Shown: positions 24,970-35,064, counted from the first letter of the stretch. The stretch is DNA of 47,352 bases from DASTSN01 sp035760665 (GCA_035760665.1 DASTSN010000094.1:1-47352); one strand, 5' to 3'. Numbers and translations: made by a program. Notes: generated from the sequence alone by a model not told the origin.

Positions 24970-26622
24970 ATGAACAAGACGAATTACAGTTGTTATAAAC
25001 TTATTATTGCAGGTATTATTTGCCTGCTGTGTGTTACGACAGGCTTTGCACAGGATACTACAAGAAAACGTTCGGTTAACATCACCTCAACGTTTAAGCC
25101 GGTATTACGGGAGTCCGCAAAAATTAATTTTACAGCTTCTCCGCCAACTGCCGATGAAACAAAGCCTCAACTTACTTATGATATACCCAATCAAAACCTG
25201 CTTTTTGCCTATCAGCCGGGTTCTTTAAAACCGCTGGCACTTTCTATTGATTCCGGAGGCCGGTGGGATAATACCAGCTATATTAAAGCCGGCCTGGGAA
25301 GCATCAAGACCCCGTTTCTGCAAACAGGGTTTTCGTTTGGAGATGGTAAATCCAATGGGCTGAATATTTATGCCAAACACGTTTCTTCCGATGGAAAGCG
25401 GGCTTACCAGCAATTCAGTAATACCAACGTTTCGCTAAATGGATTTATTCAAACAGCCAAAAATCTGGAATGGGATGCAAGCCTGGGAATGAAACAGGAT
25501 CAAACCTACAAATACGGCTATTTGCCGGACTCACTCGTTTTTCCCAAAGATTCACTGAAGCAACGGTTCCAGACTTTTTCGGGCCGCATCAGCCTGCACA
25601 ATCTCAACCGCACAACTTATGGAATTTCTTATGCTCCCGAAGTAAAGATTGATGTATTTGGCGATAATCTTAAAAATAATGAAAGCAATACCTATGTGAA
25701 TTTGCCCATGAGCAAAACAGTGGGAAAAACATTCCAGGTAGATCTTGGTCTTACATTTGATCTTACCAGGTTATCGCTTCATAATCGGGACGCGATTAAT
25801 AATACAATGTATTATATCTCACCGGCCTTTTTGTTTAAAACACCTAATGTAAACCTGCAGGCTGGTATTCGTCCCTCCTGGGATAATCAGGACTTTAAAT
25901 TATTTCCGAATGTAACAGCAGAAATCGGTACCGGTGATCAGCGGTTTACTTTCCAGGCCGGGTGGATTGGATACCTGCGCAAAACATCGTATCAATACCT
26001 GGCTTCGTTAAACCCGTGGTTGTGGGTGCCGGAAAGCCTCAAGAATTCTCGCATCGAGGAACGTTATGCCGGGTTTAAAGGATCCATAATGGATCATTTT
26101 ACCTACAGTGCTAAAATTGGTTTTAATAAGATTAATAACCAGCCGCTGTTTGTGAATGATACAGCCAGTGGCAAATCTTTCCGGTATGTGAATGAATCGG
26201 AGATGAAGGTGCTCAACCTTACCAGCCAGATTGGCTATACCGTGCAGGAAAAATTTTCACTTATTGCCAGTTTTAATTTGAATGAGTACACGAACCTCAA
26301 AGATAATGTGAAAGCCTGGGGCTTAATTCCGCTGGAGTTAAAAGCAGCTATGCGGCTGCAGGTATTTAAAGATCTTTGGGTTACATCTGATGTGTTTATG
26401 TGGCAGGGACCCAGGTACCAGAAAAAAGACGGCGGTAAGGGCCGGCTTTCCGGTGCTGTGGACATGAATGCAGGCCTGGAATTTCGTGTTACTAAAAACC
26501 TGAATTTATGGACACAGTTTAATAATATCTTTAACAAAGAATACCAACTCTGGAACCAGTACCCGGTATACGGATTTAATTTTGTCGGGGGCGTTATATT
26601 TTCGTTTGCTCAAAAAAACTGA
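24970..26622 (+). CDS. Outer-membrane beta-barrel protein (TonB-receptor-like barrel without plug)
   Basis: This 550-residue protein has a signal peptide (TTGFA|QDT), a short N-terminal region with no plug and no carboxypeptidase-regulatory domain, and then alternating beta-strands to the C-terminus (ending GVIFSFAQKN). Segments such as NLNLWTQFNNIFNKEYQLWNQYP match the last strands of TonB-dependent receptors, so database names will often say 'TonB-dependent receptor' although it cannot work as one without a plug. I chose the ATG at 24970; the frame opens at 24937. The stop overlaps the next start (TGATG). Its close coupling to the TPR and HU-CCDC81-like genes suggests an outer-membrane anchor or channel for a complex. 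Confidence 0.82.
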   Translation: MNKTNYSCYKLIIAGIICLLCVTTGFAQDTTRKRSVNITSTFKPVLRESAKINFTASPPTADETKPQLTYDIPNQNLLFAYQPGSLKPLALSIDSGGRWDNTSYIKAGLGSIKTPFLQTGFSFGDGKSNGLNIYAKHVSSDGKRAYQQFSNTNVSLNGFIQTAKNLEWDASLGMKQDQTYKYGYLPDSLVFPKDSLKQRFQTFSGRISLHNLNRTTYGISYAPEVKIDVFGDNLKNNESNTYVNLPMSKTVGKTFQVDLGLTFDLTRLSLHNRDAINNTMYYISPAFLFKTPNVNLQAGIRPSWDNQDFKLFPNVTAEIGTGDQRFTFQAGWIGYLRKTSYQYLASLNPWLWVPESLKNSRIEERYAGFKGSIMDHFTYSAKIGFNKINNQPLFVNDTASGKSFRYVNESEMKVLNLTSQIGYTVQEKFSLIASFNLNEYTNLKDNVKAWGLIPLELKAAMRLQVFKDLWVTSDVFMWQGPRYQKKDGGKGRLSGAVDMNAGLEFRVTKNLNLWTQFNNIFNKEYQLWNQYPVYGFNFVGGVIFSFAQKN

Positions 26623-27269
26623 TGATGTTTGATATACTGTACGAATATCTTATTAAGTATCGCAGGCTTATTTTGCCCCGTTTGGGGACGATCAGTGTGC
26701 AGCGGCGGCCGGCTGTTCTAAATTTTGCGGAACATACGGTTCAATCGCCGGCTTATGACTTTATTTGGACAGAGCAGGCTGCAGGAATTCCTTATTCATT
26801 TACGGCCTGGCTTGCCGGGAAAACTGAAACAACAGAAGAGGAAGCACAAAATCATTTTTTATCTTTTTTAGAAGAGATAAAGACATCAATTTCAAATGGG
26901 CAGGAAGTTATTTGGGATAGGGTAGGCGTTATTAAAAAGTCACTGGCAAATACCATCGACTTTGTGCCCCAGTCTTCACCGTTCGTTTTGGAAAACCCTG
27001 TTCCAGCCCGGAAAGTGATTCATGAAAAAGCAGGTCATACTGTATTAGTTGGTGAAACGGAAATGAGTGCCGGCGAGGCGCTGGAGATGCTGCAGGAATC
27101 GCCTACCAGTCGCTCTCATTTGTTGGATGCAGCACTGGCGCTGGGAATAATTGCGATTATTTTCACCGGCTGGTATTTTTCTGAGCATGGGATTAAACCC
27201 ACATCGGTTGGCAGGCAGGTGACCATTACACCCCAACCCATTTCACCCACCTACAACGAGTTGCATTAA
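26622..27269 (+). CDS. HU-CCDC81-like domain membrane-anchored protein
   Basis: This 215-residue protein starts with a region (about residues 5-120; YRRLILPRLGTISVQRRPA, then a helical part ending WDRVGVIKKS) that resembles the bacterial HU-CCDC81 domains, an HU/IHF-superfamily fold found mainly in Bacteroidota. A single membrane helix lies at about 167-187 (LDAALALGIIAIIFTGWYF), followed by a short tail of about 28 residues. Related proteins usually carry a SPOR peptidoglycan-binding domain after the helix; none is present here. Orientation would place the HU-like part in the cytoplasm. The start overlaps the barrel gene stop. The family call is from resemblance and moderately sure. Confidence 0.65.
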   Translation: MMFDILYEYLIKYRRLILPRLGTISVQRRPAVLNFAEHTVQSPAYDFIWTEQAAGIPYSFTAWLAGKTETTEEEAQNHFLSFLEEIKTSISNGQEVIWDRVGVIKKSLANTIDFVPQSSPFVLENPVPARKVIHEKAGHTVLVGETEMSAGEALEMLQESPTSRSHLLDAALALGIIAIIFTGWYFSEHGIKPTSVGRQVTITPQPISPTYNELH

Positions 27270-27329
27270 AAACAGGAATGATTCATTTTTTCAGTTTATT
27301 TTGCCCGGCTGTTTCAGCACTTCCGACGT

Positions 27330-28226
27330 ATGTACGATCGCATTCATTATACCAGTTGCCCGGTTTGTTCATCATCCCGTATAAAAGATGTTTTTAACGT
27401 AAAGGACTATACGGTAAGCGGGGAGTCTTTTTTGATACTGGAATGCCTTGATTGCAGTCTCCGGTTTACACAGGATGTGCCTGCACCTGATCGGATTGCA
27501 GCGTATTATAAATCAGAAAACTATATTTCACATACCAATACCTCAAAAGGGCTTGTAAACAGCCTCTATCAGTTGGTGCGTAAACGAACCTTGCATCAAA
27601 AGCGAAAACTGGCGGAAGGTCTTGTCACAAAACAGCAACGGGAATTATTAGACATTGGCAGCGGTACAGGCGCTTTTGTAAATGAAATGCAATTACACGG
27701 CTGGAAGGTTACCGGGCTGGAACCGGATGCAGGTGCCAGGAAAGTAGCTGCTGATTTGTATCATATTTCCTTGCAGGCACCTGAAAAATTATTTGATTTG
27801 ACCGAAAAGCGGTTTGACATCATCAGTCTTTGGCACGTGCTGGAGCATGTGCATGAATTAAAAAAGTATATCAGCCAGTGTCACCGCTTGCTGGCGGAAA
27901 ATGGCCGTTTACTCATCGCCGTTCCCAACTACCTTTCGCTGGATGCCAGGGTGTACGGGGAATACTGGGCTGCCTACGACGTTCCGCGGCATCTTTATCA
28001 TTTTACTCCTGCTGCTATGAACAGGTTATTGTCAGCAAACGGATTTGTGCTCCAGGCATATCGCCCTATGTGGTTTGATAGTTTTTATATCAGTATGCTG
28101 AGCAGCCGTTACAAAACCGGTCACACCAACTTGCCGGGAGCATTCTGGACGGGATTGCGGTCAAATGCCAGAGCGCTGCGGAATGTTCGCTTGTGCAGTT
28201 CCGTTATTTATATTGCCGGTAAATAG
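27330..28226 (+). CDS. Class I SAM-dependent methyltransferase with N-terminal zinc-ribbon-like Cys pairs
   Basis: This 298-residue protein has a Cys-pair motif (CPVCSS at residues 10-15 and CLDCSL, typical of short zinc-binding N-termini) and a Rossmann methyltransferase domain with LLDIGSGTGAFV (motif I), GLEPDAGA, and the SLWHVLEHVHEL loop common in this group. Such enzymes often methylate sugars or lipids in cell-surface pathways; the substrate is unknown. It follows the HU-CCDC81-like gene by 60 bases on the same strand. Its TAG stop directly abuts the stop of the convergent glutaminyl cyclase gene. Confidence 0.85.
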   Translation: MYDRIHYTSCPVCSSSRIKDVFNVKDYTVSGESFLILECLDCSLRFTQDVPAPDRIAAYYKSENYISHTNTSKGLVNSLYQLVRKRTLHQKRKLAEGLVTKQQRELLDIGSGTGAFVNEMQLHGWKVTGLEPDAGARKVAADLYHISLQAPEKLFDLTEKRFDIISLWHVLEHVHELKKYISQCHRLLAENGRLLIAVPNYLSLDARVYGEYWAAYDVPRHLYHFTPAAMNRLLSANGFVLQAYRPMWFDSFYISMLSSRYKTGHTNLPGAFWTGLRSNARALRNVRLCSSVIYIAGK

Positions 28227-29051
28227 TTATTTGCTAAACTGTATTTCGTAGAGTTCCGGCCATTTTTTGCCGGTGATATAAATCTTTTTAGTGGCAGCGT
28301 CATAAGCAATGCCATTGGGTACATCAGCATATGGATCCTTCGCTTTAATTCGGTCCCATAAACTGGTAAGATCGGCTTTGGCCACTACCTGGCCACTGGT
28401 TGGGTCAATTTTAAAAATATAGGGTAATTGCCACTGATTCGCATATACATACCCGTCAATATATTCCAGTTCATTCAGGTTGTACGCGAGGCTGCCGGCA
28501 TCGGTCACACCCTGAGTACGTAATAATCGAAAAGTGGACGGATCGTAATAATACAGGTTGCTGGAACCATCGCTGACAATCAGGTTTTTACCGTCTGTTG
28601 TTATTCCCCAGCCTTCTGTATTGAGGGGGAATTCTTTTATCTTTTTGAAATCTTTCAACGTGTAAACAAATACCACTTTATTTTGCCAGGTAAGCTGGTA
28701 AATGGTATCATGAAGGATAGCAATGCCTTCCCCGAAATATTTATTATCCAGATTGATTTGGCGGCTGGCTTTTCCTGTTTGCAGGTCTACCTGCATCAGC
28801 TTTGACTGACCGTATTCACCGGTGCCCTCATACATAGCACCATCATATACTAATAAGCCCTGGGTGAACGAAGCCGTATCATGGGGGTATACATTTACCA
28901 CCGAATAGGTAAGGGTAGCTGCAGCAGGATAATCGGTGGAGGTGCTACCGGAATTTTGTTGCCCCGCGGGAACAGGTTTGTAGAAAATAAAGTAAAAAAC
29001 CAGTATGGCGATTAAAGCGAGTATCAGGATAAACGTGATTTGTTTTTTCAT
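28227..29051 (-). CDS. Glutaminyl-peptide cyclotransferase (bacterial QC, membrane-anchored)
   Basis: This 274-residue protein has an uncleaved N-terminal membrane helix (residues 5-25) and then a five-bladed beta-propeller of the plant/bacterial-type glutaminyl cyclase family: FTQGLLVYDGAMYEGTG, YFGEGIAIL, TEGWGITTDG, LNELEYIDGYVYANQW and DVPNGIAYD are its signatures. It converts N-terminal Gln to pyroglutamate on exported proteins, facing the periplasm. In Bacteroidota such enzymes are thought to process signal-peptidase-I products with Gln at +1; every clear SPI substrate in this window has that residue. Its -7 promoter element is at 29072-29079. Confidence 0.92.
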   Translation of the reverse strand: MKKQITFILILALIAILVFYFIFYKPVPAGQQNSGSTSTDYPAAATLTYSVVNVYPHDTASFTQGLLVYDGAMYEGTGEYGQSKLMQVDLQTGKASRQINLDNKYFGEGIAILHDTIYQLTWQNKVVFVYTLKDFKKIKEFPLNTEGWGITTDGKNLIVSDGSSNLYYYDPSTFRLLRTQGVTDAGSLAYNLNELEYIDGYVYANQWQLPYIFKIDPTSGQVVAKADLTSLWDRIKAKDPYADVPNGIAYDAATKKIYITGKKWPELYEIQFSK

Positions 29052-29071
29052 ATGTATAAATTCAACCGCAG

Positions 29072-29079
29072 CAAAAATA
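29072..29079 (-). promoter_or_regulatory. -7 element for the glutaminyl cyclase gene
   Basis: On the minus strand TATTTTTG matches TAnnTTTG exactly, 20 bases upstream of the QC start codon. No clear -33 element is visible. Confidence 0.5.
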
Positions 29080-29181
29080 AGGGTTGGGGTAATATCGGGG
29101 CTGTTAAAGCTGCTAAAAGTGATGGAAAGCCGCCATGAGAAATATTTATATAGAAAATTATAAGAATGTGGATAAAATACA

Positions 29182-29189
29182 TATTTTTG
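29182..29189 (+). promoter_or_regulatory. Possible -7 element for the M43 protease gene
   Basis: TATTTTTG matches TAnnTTTG exactly, about 175 bases upstream of the M43 start. The distance is long for a Bacteroidota leader, and no -33 element is obvious, so this is tentative. Confidence 0.35.
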
Positions 29190-29364
29190 ACATGCACTAC
29201 ACTACACTTTTAATCCTCTATCCCTCTTTCTACCTATGCTAAACCCGGTCGTACCGGTGAAAATCTAACCTTGATTTTCCCCACATCTATTTATCAAAGC
29301 TGATATCCAACGAGAACCGCTTAATCCTTGTTCGAAGTAGAATTTTATATCTATATACAGGACT

Positions 29365-30624
29365 ATGAAGGCAAAACTGGCGGGAATTTTATTAGCAATT
29401 TTTTTTACGGGCGGGTTATTTGCCCAGCAGCGCTGTGCATCCATTGAGCACCAGCAGGCAATGGTGCGGCTGCATCCGGAGCTTTTACAAACGTACCAAA
29501 ATATCAATGACTTTATCAGCAGGAAAACGGCAGAAAGGTCCCGTCCCGGTATGCCTGCTAAAGACGAATCCACTATCATAAAAATTCCTGTAATTGTGCA
29601 CGTGCTTTATCACACACAGAATGAAAATATTCCCGACGAAAATATTTATCGTCAGCTTGATGCGCTGAACAGGGATTATAGGCGCCTGAACGCCGATACC
29701 GCCAATACGCCATCCTGTTTTTCCAGGGTGGCAGCAGACTGTAAAATTTCATTTGAATTAGCCAAAGTTGATCCTTATGGCAGAGCAACTACTGGTATCG
29801 AACGAATTTATACGCCTGTTGAACAATGGATCGTTGACGATGATATGAAGTTTGCCTCTAAACAGGGCGCCGATGCCTGGGATCCCCGTTCTTACCTGAA
29901 TATCTGGGTATGCAATATGCGGGATGTATTAGGGTATTCCAGTCTGCCGGGCGATCCTCTGAATATTGACGGCGTTGTCATCCGCACCGATGTGTTTAAT
30001 AATGCGGGTACTAGTGGCCGTTACCAACTGGGACGCACAGCCGTACATGAAGTAGGGCACTGGCTGGGATTGATTCATATCTGGGGCGATCAGGACTGCG
30101 GTGATGATAAAGTTGATGATACCCCCAAACAGGCAACCTTTACTGCTGGTTGTCCAGGTGGAACCAGGGTGAGTTGCAACAATGGCCCGACTGGGGACAT
30201 GTATATGAATTACATGGATTACACCGATGATGGCTGTATGAATTTGTTTACCGCTGGACAAAAAGACCGGATGCGATCATTATTTATACCGGGCGGCCCG
30301 CGCTACACGATCTTGTCTTCAAAGGCGTTAGGTACACCTGATGTTGCTGAAATACCGCTTCCTGAAGAAGGACCGCAGTGGCTGACACCAAGGCTATACC
30401 CGAATCCCGCGACCAGCCAGGTTATACTTGACCTGAGATACGATGCCCGCTGGGTAGGGAAAGAAATAATACTGACTAATATAACCGGGCAGGTAATCAG
30501 GCGTATTAAAATCACTGCCACAGTCGAGCGCATCAATATCACCAACCTTAAACCGGGCGTATATTTTTTACAAGGCAATAAGGATGGCAAAAAAATAGTT
30601 CAAAAATTATTGAAAACAGAATAA
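29365..30624 (+). CDS. T9SS-secreted M43 (pappalysin-type) zinc metalloprotease
   Basis: This 419-residue secreted protease has a signal peptide (LFA|QQR), a propeptide-like segment, and a metalloprotease domain (about residues 75-320) with the extended zinc motif HEVGHWLGLIH (228-238) and a Met-turn MNYMDY. Cys residues between the two motifs (DQDCGDD, AGCPGG, VSCNNG) are typical of the M43 cytophagalysin/pappalysin group. The last about 75 residues (LYPNPATSQ... GVYFLQ... KKIVQKLLK) form a type-A T9SS sorting domain, so the protein is exported through the outer membrane and probably attached or released there. It is monocistronic. Confidence 0.92.
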   Translation: MKAKLAGILLAIFFTGGLFAQQRCASIEHQQAMVRLHPELLQTYQNINDFISRKTAERSRPGMPAKDESTIIKIPVIVHVLYHTQNENIPDENIYRQLDALNRDYRRLNADTANTPSCFSRVAADCKISFELAKVDPYGRATTGIERIYTPVEQWIVDDDMKFASKQGADAWDPRSYLNIWVCNMRDVLGYSSLPGDPLNIDGVVIRTDVFNNAGTSGRYQLGRTAVHEVGHWLGLIHIWGDQDCGDDKVDDTPKQATFTAGCPGGTRVSCNNGPTGDMYMNYMDYTDDGCMNLFTAGQKDRMRSLFIPGGPRYTILSSKALGTPDVAEIPLPEEGPQWLTPRLYPNPATSQVILDLRYDARWVGKEIILTNITGQVIRRIKITATVERINITNLKPGVYFLQGNKDGKKIVQKLLKTE

Positions 30625-30636
30625 TCGTATTGAACA

Positions 30637-31767
30637 TTAAATCATCCGCCTTGCCATTTCTTTACCCATCACTGGCGCCAGGGCTACACCCATTCCGCTC
30701 ATACGCACACAGCAGAAAACGTTCGGACTGATTTCCCGTGTAATCGGCATTTTGACGCTGCCTGTACCCATAATGCCGCTCCAGCGATACTCTATCTGGT
30801 ATTTTTTCCCAGGGACAATGACCTCCTGCAGAAAACGTTCAAGTTCTGATTGTATTATTTCAGATGTTTCAAATGAGTAGGTGGTTTCTTCCCCAATTGC
30901 TTTATTCCTGGCCCCACCCAACAATATCCTGTTACCAAGATTCCTGAAATAATAAAATCCTTCCTGGTAGTGAAAAGTCCCTTTCCATGGCAATTTTTCA
31001 ATGGGGGATGTGACCAGTACCTGTCCCCTGGCTGGTTCTACATCCAGTTCCGGTAATAATTGTTTGGCAAAACCATTGGTACAAACCAATATTTGCCGGC
31101 AGGCAAGTTCAACAGGCAAGTTTGAATACAAAAAAAGCTCTCCATTCGCGGCAGAGAATTCTTTGATTTCGACACTATTTAAAACCTGCACACCCATCGA
31201 CAGCACTTTGTTCAAAAGCAATCGCAGCAGCCTGGCCGGATGCAGATAGCCTTCCAGGTTATTTTTTACCAGGTAATCTACCTGCCGGAATTGAAATTTA
31301 CTGACCGTTTTTTTAGGACACAACTGGTATGTATTGCCTGACTTGACAATCCCTTTCAGTATTTTATTGAGATAACTGGTTTGCGCTGCCAGGTCATCGT
31401 ACAGGTAGTGATCTTCTTTTCCAAATAATTCATATCCGCCGCAAAAGTCAAGATCAATGTCCTGATTCCCAGCAAAAGCACGGATCTGTTGCAGCCCCTT
31501 GTATCGCATTTCCACCAGTTGCAGCATTTGGTCACTGCCCATTTTTTGTTCATCAGCCAAAAGTTCGGTAAGACTGCCAAAGCAGGCAAAACCCGCATTC
31601 CGCGTACTAGCGCCGGTTGGAGGCAGGCCACGGTCAACCACGGTTATTTTTAGCTTTGGATTCTTTTTTTTCAGGTAATAGGCGGACCAGAGCCCTACAA
31701 AGCCACTGCCAACGATGATGATGTCCTGTGGCGCATAAAAGGTTTCTTTTTCCCAAATACTGAACAT
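30637..31767 (-). CDS. FAD-dependent oxidoreductase, DAO family
   Basis: This 376-residue flavoprotein has the dinucleotide motif IIIVGSGFVGLWSAYYL near residue 17, VVDRG after the second strand, and TGASTRNAGFACFG, features of the D-amino-acid oxidase/glycine oxidase superfamily. The C-terminal part (GGARNKAIGEETT, then YRWSGIMGTG and MSGMGVALAPVMGKEMA) matches the FAD-binding end of the family. It would oxidise an amine or amino acid; the substrate is unknown. I chose the ATG at 31767 because the frame from 31800 adds a stretch that matches nothing. It converges on the M43 gene with only 12 bases between their stops. Confidence 0.88.
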   Translation of the reverse strand: MFSIWEKETFYAPQDIIIVGSGFVGLWSAYYLKKKNPKLKITVVDRGLPPTGASTRNAGFACFGSLTELLADEQKMGSDQMLQLVEMRYKGLQQIRAFAGNQDIDLDFCGGYELFGKEDHYLYDDLAAQTSYLNKILKGIVKSGNTYQLCPKKTVSKFQFRQVDYLVKNNLEGYLHPARLLRLLLNKVLSMGVQVLNSVEIKEFSAANGELFLYSNLPVELACRQILVCTNGFAKQLLPELDVEPARGQVLVTSPIEKLPWKGTFHYQEGFYYFRNLGNRILLGGARNKAIGEETTYSFETSEIIQSELERFLQEVIVPGKKYQIEYRWSGIMGTGSVKMPITREISPNVFCCVRMSGMGVALAPVMGKEMARRMI

Positions 31768-31830
31768 AATTGAAAAGTTTTGCAAGGTGCAACAATGCAA
31801 TATTTAACGGCATCTTAAGGCAGATGGTAT

Positions 31831-31838
31831 TATTTTTG
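31831..31838 (+). promoter_or_regulatory. -7 element for the DUF4197 gene
   Basis: TATTTTTG matches TAnnTTTG exactly and lies 22 bases upstream of the DUF4197 ATG. No clear -33 element is visible. Confidence 0.55.
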
Positions 31839-31860
31839 ACCTGAAAGATAAACTCGACTT

Positions 31861-32616
31861 ATGAAAAAATCAGTACTCTTTTTAACAGCATTTTTCCTCA
31901 GCATCACCTTTATTCATGCGCAAGGATTAAAAAATCTCCTGAAAAAAGACTCCTCCGGGAAAAGCGGACTGGGTAATGTGCTCAGCAAATTACCGGGATC
32001 TGGCGGCAACCTGAGCAGCGATGAAATTGCCAGCGGCCTTAAGCAGGCACTGGAAATTGGCGCTACAAAAGGCACAGAACGGCTTTCTGCAGTGGATGGG
32101 TTTTTTAAAGATGCGGTGGTGAAGATTCTGATGCCCGAAGAAGCCAAAAAAGTAGAAAGCACCCTGCGCAGTGCAGGGCTGGGCAATCTGGTAGATAATG
32201 CCATTTTATCCATGAACAGGGCTGCAGAAGATGCCGCTAAAAGCGCTGCCCCGATTTTTGTTGATGCTATCAAACAAATGAGCATTCAGGATGCAATCGG
32301 CATTTTGAAGGGTGGTGATTTTGCAGCGACAAACTACCTGAAGGGCAAAACGACTGCTTCACTGACGGAAGCATTTCGTCCGGTGATCGAAAAGTCACTC
32401 GAAAAGGTTGATGCCACCAAATACTGGAAAACGGTTTTTGATACGTATAACAAACTCCCGACCACCTTTAAAAAAGTAAACAGTGATCTGCCTGCCTATG
32501 TAACGGAAAAAGCGCTGGCGGGTATTTTTTACCAGGTAGGGCAGGAAGAACAGAAAATCAGGAAAGATCCGGTTGCAAGAACTACCGACCTGTTAAAGAA
32601 AGTTTTTGCCAATTAA
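31861..32616 (+). CDS. DUF4197 domain secreted protein
   Basis: This 251-residue protein has a signal peptide (TFIHA|QGL) and the DUF4197 domain (residues about 55-250): LSSDEIASGLKQALEIGATKGTE at the start, MNRAAEDAAKSAAPIFVDAIKQM in the middle, and KALAGIFYQVGQEEQKIRKDP at the end. The family is widespread in Proteobacteria and Bacteroidota, is predicted periplasmic, and has no known function. It is mostly helical. It is monocistronic and ends at a strong bidirectional terminator shared with lpdA. Confidence 0.9.
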   Translation: MKKSVLFLTAFFLSITFIHAQGLKNLLKKDSSGKSGLGNVLSKLPGSGGNLSSDEIASGLKQALEIGATKGTERLSAVDGFFKDAVVKILMPEEAKKVESTLRSAGLGNLVDNAILSMNRAAEDAAKSAAPIFVDAIKQMSIQDAIGILKGGDFAATNYLKGKTTASLTEAFRPVIEKSLEKVDATKYWKTVFDTYNKLPTTFKKVNSDLPAYVTEKALAGIFYQVGQEEQKIRKDPVARTTDLLKKVFAN

Positions 32617-32645
32617 TTCATTCTTACAACATCGATTTTAAAATA

Positions 32646-32672
32646 AAAATGCCCGTCTCAAACGGGCATTTT
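32646..32672. terminator. Bidirectional terminator between DUF4197 gene and lpdA
   Basis: AAAATGCCCGT (32646-32656) pairs perfectly with ACGGGCATTTT (32662-32672) around a 5-base loop. A-tracts on one side and T-tracts on the other let it work on both strands. It sits 30 bases after DUF4197 and 23 beyond the lpdA stop. Confidence 0.92.
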
Positions 32673-32694
32673 GTTATAGCAATTGTGATGTAGA

Positions 32695-34098
<1,404 letters not shown>

Positions 34099-34308
34099 TT
34101 TAAAGAATTGTTGATTAGATAATTATTGATCTGTAAACGAGTTGCGAAGCTACTTGAAAACAGGCAAAGAAAAAAAGCACCCCTGCGTGCGGCTGGGCCG
34201 GTGGAGGACGGGGAAAGCCTGAAAGCTTAAATTTGCTTATTTTTCCACCGGTGTCAACATATTTTTTAAAAAACATGCCCCTGCGTTTCGCAATTAACTG
34301 CTTTTCCT

Positions 34309-34316
34309 TACCTTTG
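34309..34316 (+). promoter_or_regulatory. -7 element for the ribosomal-protein operon
   Basis: TACCTTTG matches TAnnTTTG exactly, about 35 bases upstream of the rpmB start. The -33 position (about 34286) reads TTTC, a weak match. Confidence 0.5.
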
Positions 34317-34351
34317 CCTCCCGAAAATTTTGGGACTAAATTCGAATCGTC

Positions 34352-34588
34352 ATGGCAAGAGTATGTCAGGTAACGGGTAAAACCCCGATCGGCGGTCATA
34401 AAGTATCGCATTCAAATATCAAAACAAAGCGTCGTTTTCTGCCCAATTTGCAGACCAAGCGGTTTTACCTGGCCGAAGAAGATAAATGGATTACGCTGAA
34501 AGTTTCTGCGGAAGCAATCCGTACAATTAATAAGAAAGGCCTTTATACCGTTGTGAAGGAATTAAGGGCACAAGGTCAACACATCTAA
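34352..34588 (+). CDS. rpmB: 50S ribosomal protein L28
   Basis: This 78-residue basic protein starts MARVCQVTGKTPIGGHKVSH and has KTKRRFLPNLQTKRFYL, the conserved L28 core. It has only one Cys, so it is the zinc-free form. It is the first gene of an operon with L33 (21-base gap) and DUF4295; the order L28-L33-DUF4295-FtsY is characteristic of Bacteroidota. A -7 element at 34309-34316 serves the operon. Confidence 0.97.
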   Translation: MARVCQVTGKTPIGGHKVSHSNIKTKRRFLPNLQTKRFYLAEEDKWITLKVSAEAIRTINKKGLYTVVKELRAQGQHI

Positions 34589-34609
34589 TCTCTTAAATCT
34601 GAATAGACA

Positions 34610-34792
34610 ATGGCAAAGAAAGGAAACCGTGTTCAGGTAATTCTGGAGTGTACAGAGCACAAAAACAGTGGTCTGCCGGGAACCAGCCGTTATATCACGG
34701 TTAAAAACAAGAAAAATAATCCCGAAAGGTTGGAGTTAAAAAAATACAACCCCATCCTGAAAAAGGTGACAGTACACAAAGAAATTAAATAG
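34610..34792 (+). CDS. rpmG: 50S ribosomal protein L33
   Basis: This 60-residue protein has the L33 sequence KKGNRVQVILECTEHKNSGL and RYITVKNKKNNPERLELKKY. Only one Cys remains of the four that bind zinc in the C+ form, so it is a zinc-independent (C-) L33. It lies between L28 and the DUF4295 gene in the ribosomal operon. Confidence 0.97.
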   Translation: MAKKGNRVQVILECTEHKNSGLPGTSRYITVKNKKNNPERLELKKYNPILKKVTVHKEIK

Positions 34793-34868
34793 TTTGTTGC
34801 TGCCGTGCGGCGGTTTGTTCAGTGACGATAAACTGGCCGGCGGAGCGTAAAACATAAAAACTTGTATC

Positions 34869-35042
34869 ATGGCAAAAGCAGCAAAAACGGCGATTAAAAC
34901 GAAAGACCAGAAAGCAGCCGCCGAAGCAAAAAACTGGACGAAAGTGGTAAAGGCTGTCCGCAGCCCGAAAACCGGTGCTTACACCTTTAAAGAAGCAATC
35001 GTTCACAAGGATAAGATCAAGGATTTTCTGGCGCAGAAATAA
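34869..35042 (+). CDS. DUF4295 family small basic protein
   Basis: This 57-residue protein begins MAKAAKTAIKTKDQKAAAEA and ends DFLAQK, with a central NWTKVVKAVRSPKTGAYTF. The pattern is DUF4295, a short Lys/Ala-rich family found in Bacteroidota at exactly this position after L33. Its composition and location suggest a ribosome-associated role, which is inference. It is the last gene before the operon terminator at 35065-35096. Confidence 0.92.
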   Translation: MAKAAKTAIKTKDQKAAAEAKNWTKVVKAVRSPKTGAYTFKEAIVHKDKIKDFLAQK

Positions 35043-35064
35043 AATATGTTTTGAACTTTCTTAT

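Larger units (their letters stand above)
29052..29364. other. Intergenic region between divergent QC and M43 protease genes
   Basis: This 313-base region holds -7 elements for both genes: TATTTTTG on the minus strand (29072-29079), 20 bases before the QC ATG, and TATTTTTG on the plus strand (29182-29189). The latter would leave a leader of about 170 bases before the M43 gene. The leader contains an AAAATCtaaccttGATTTT inverted repeat at about 29260-29280. No gene is evident. Confidence 0.5.

Noticed and set aside
34115..34411. A minus-strand frame upstream of and over the start of rpmB
   Set aside because: It overlaps the L28 start on the opposite strand and has no family resemblance.
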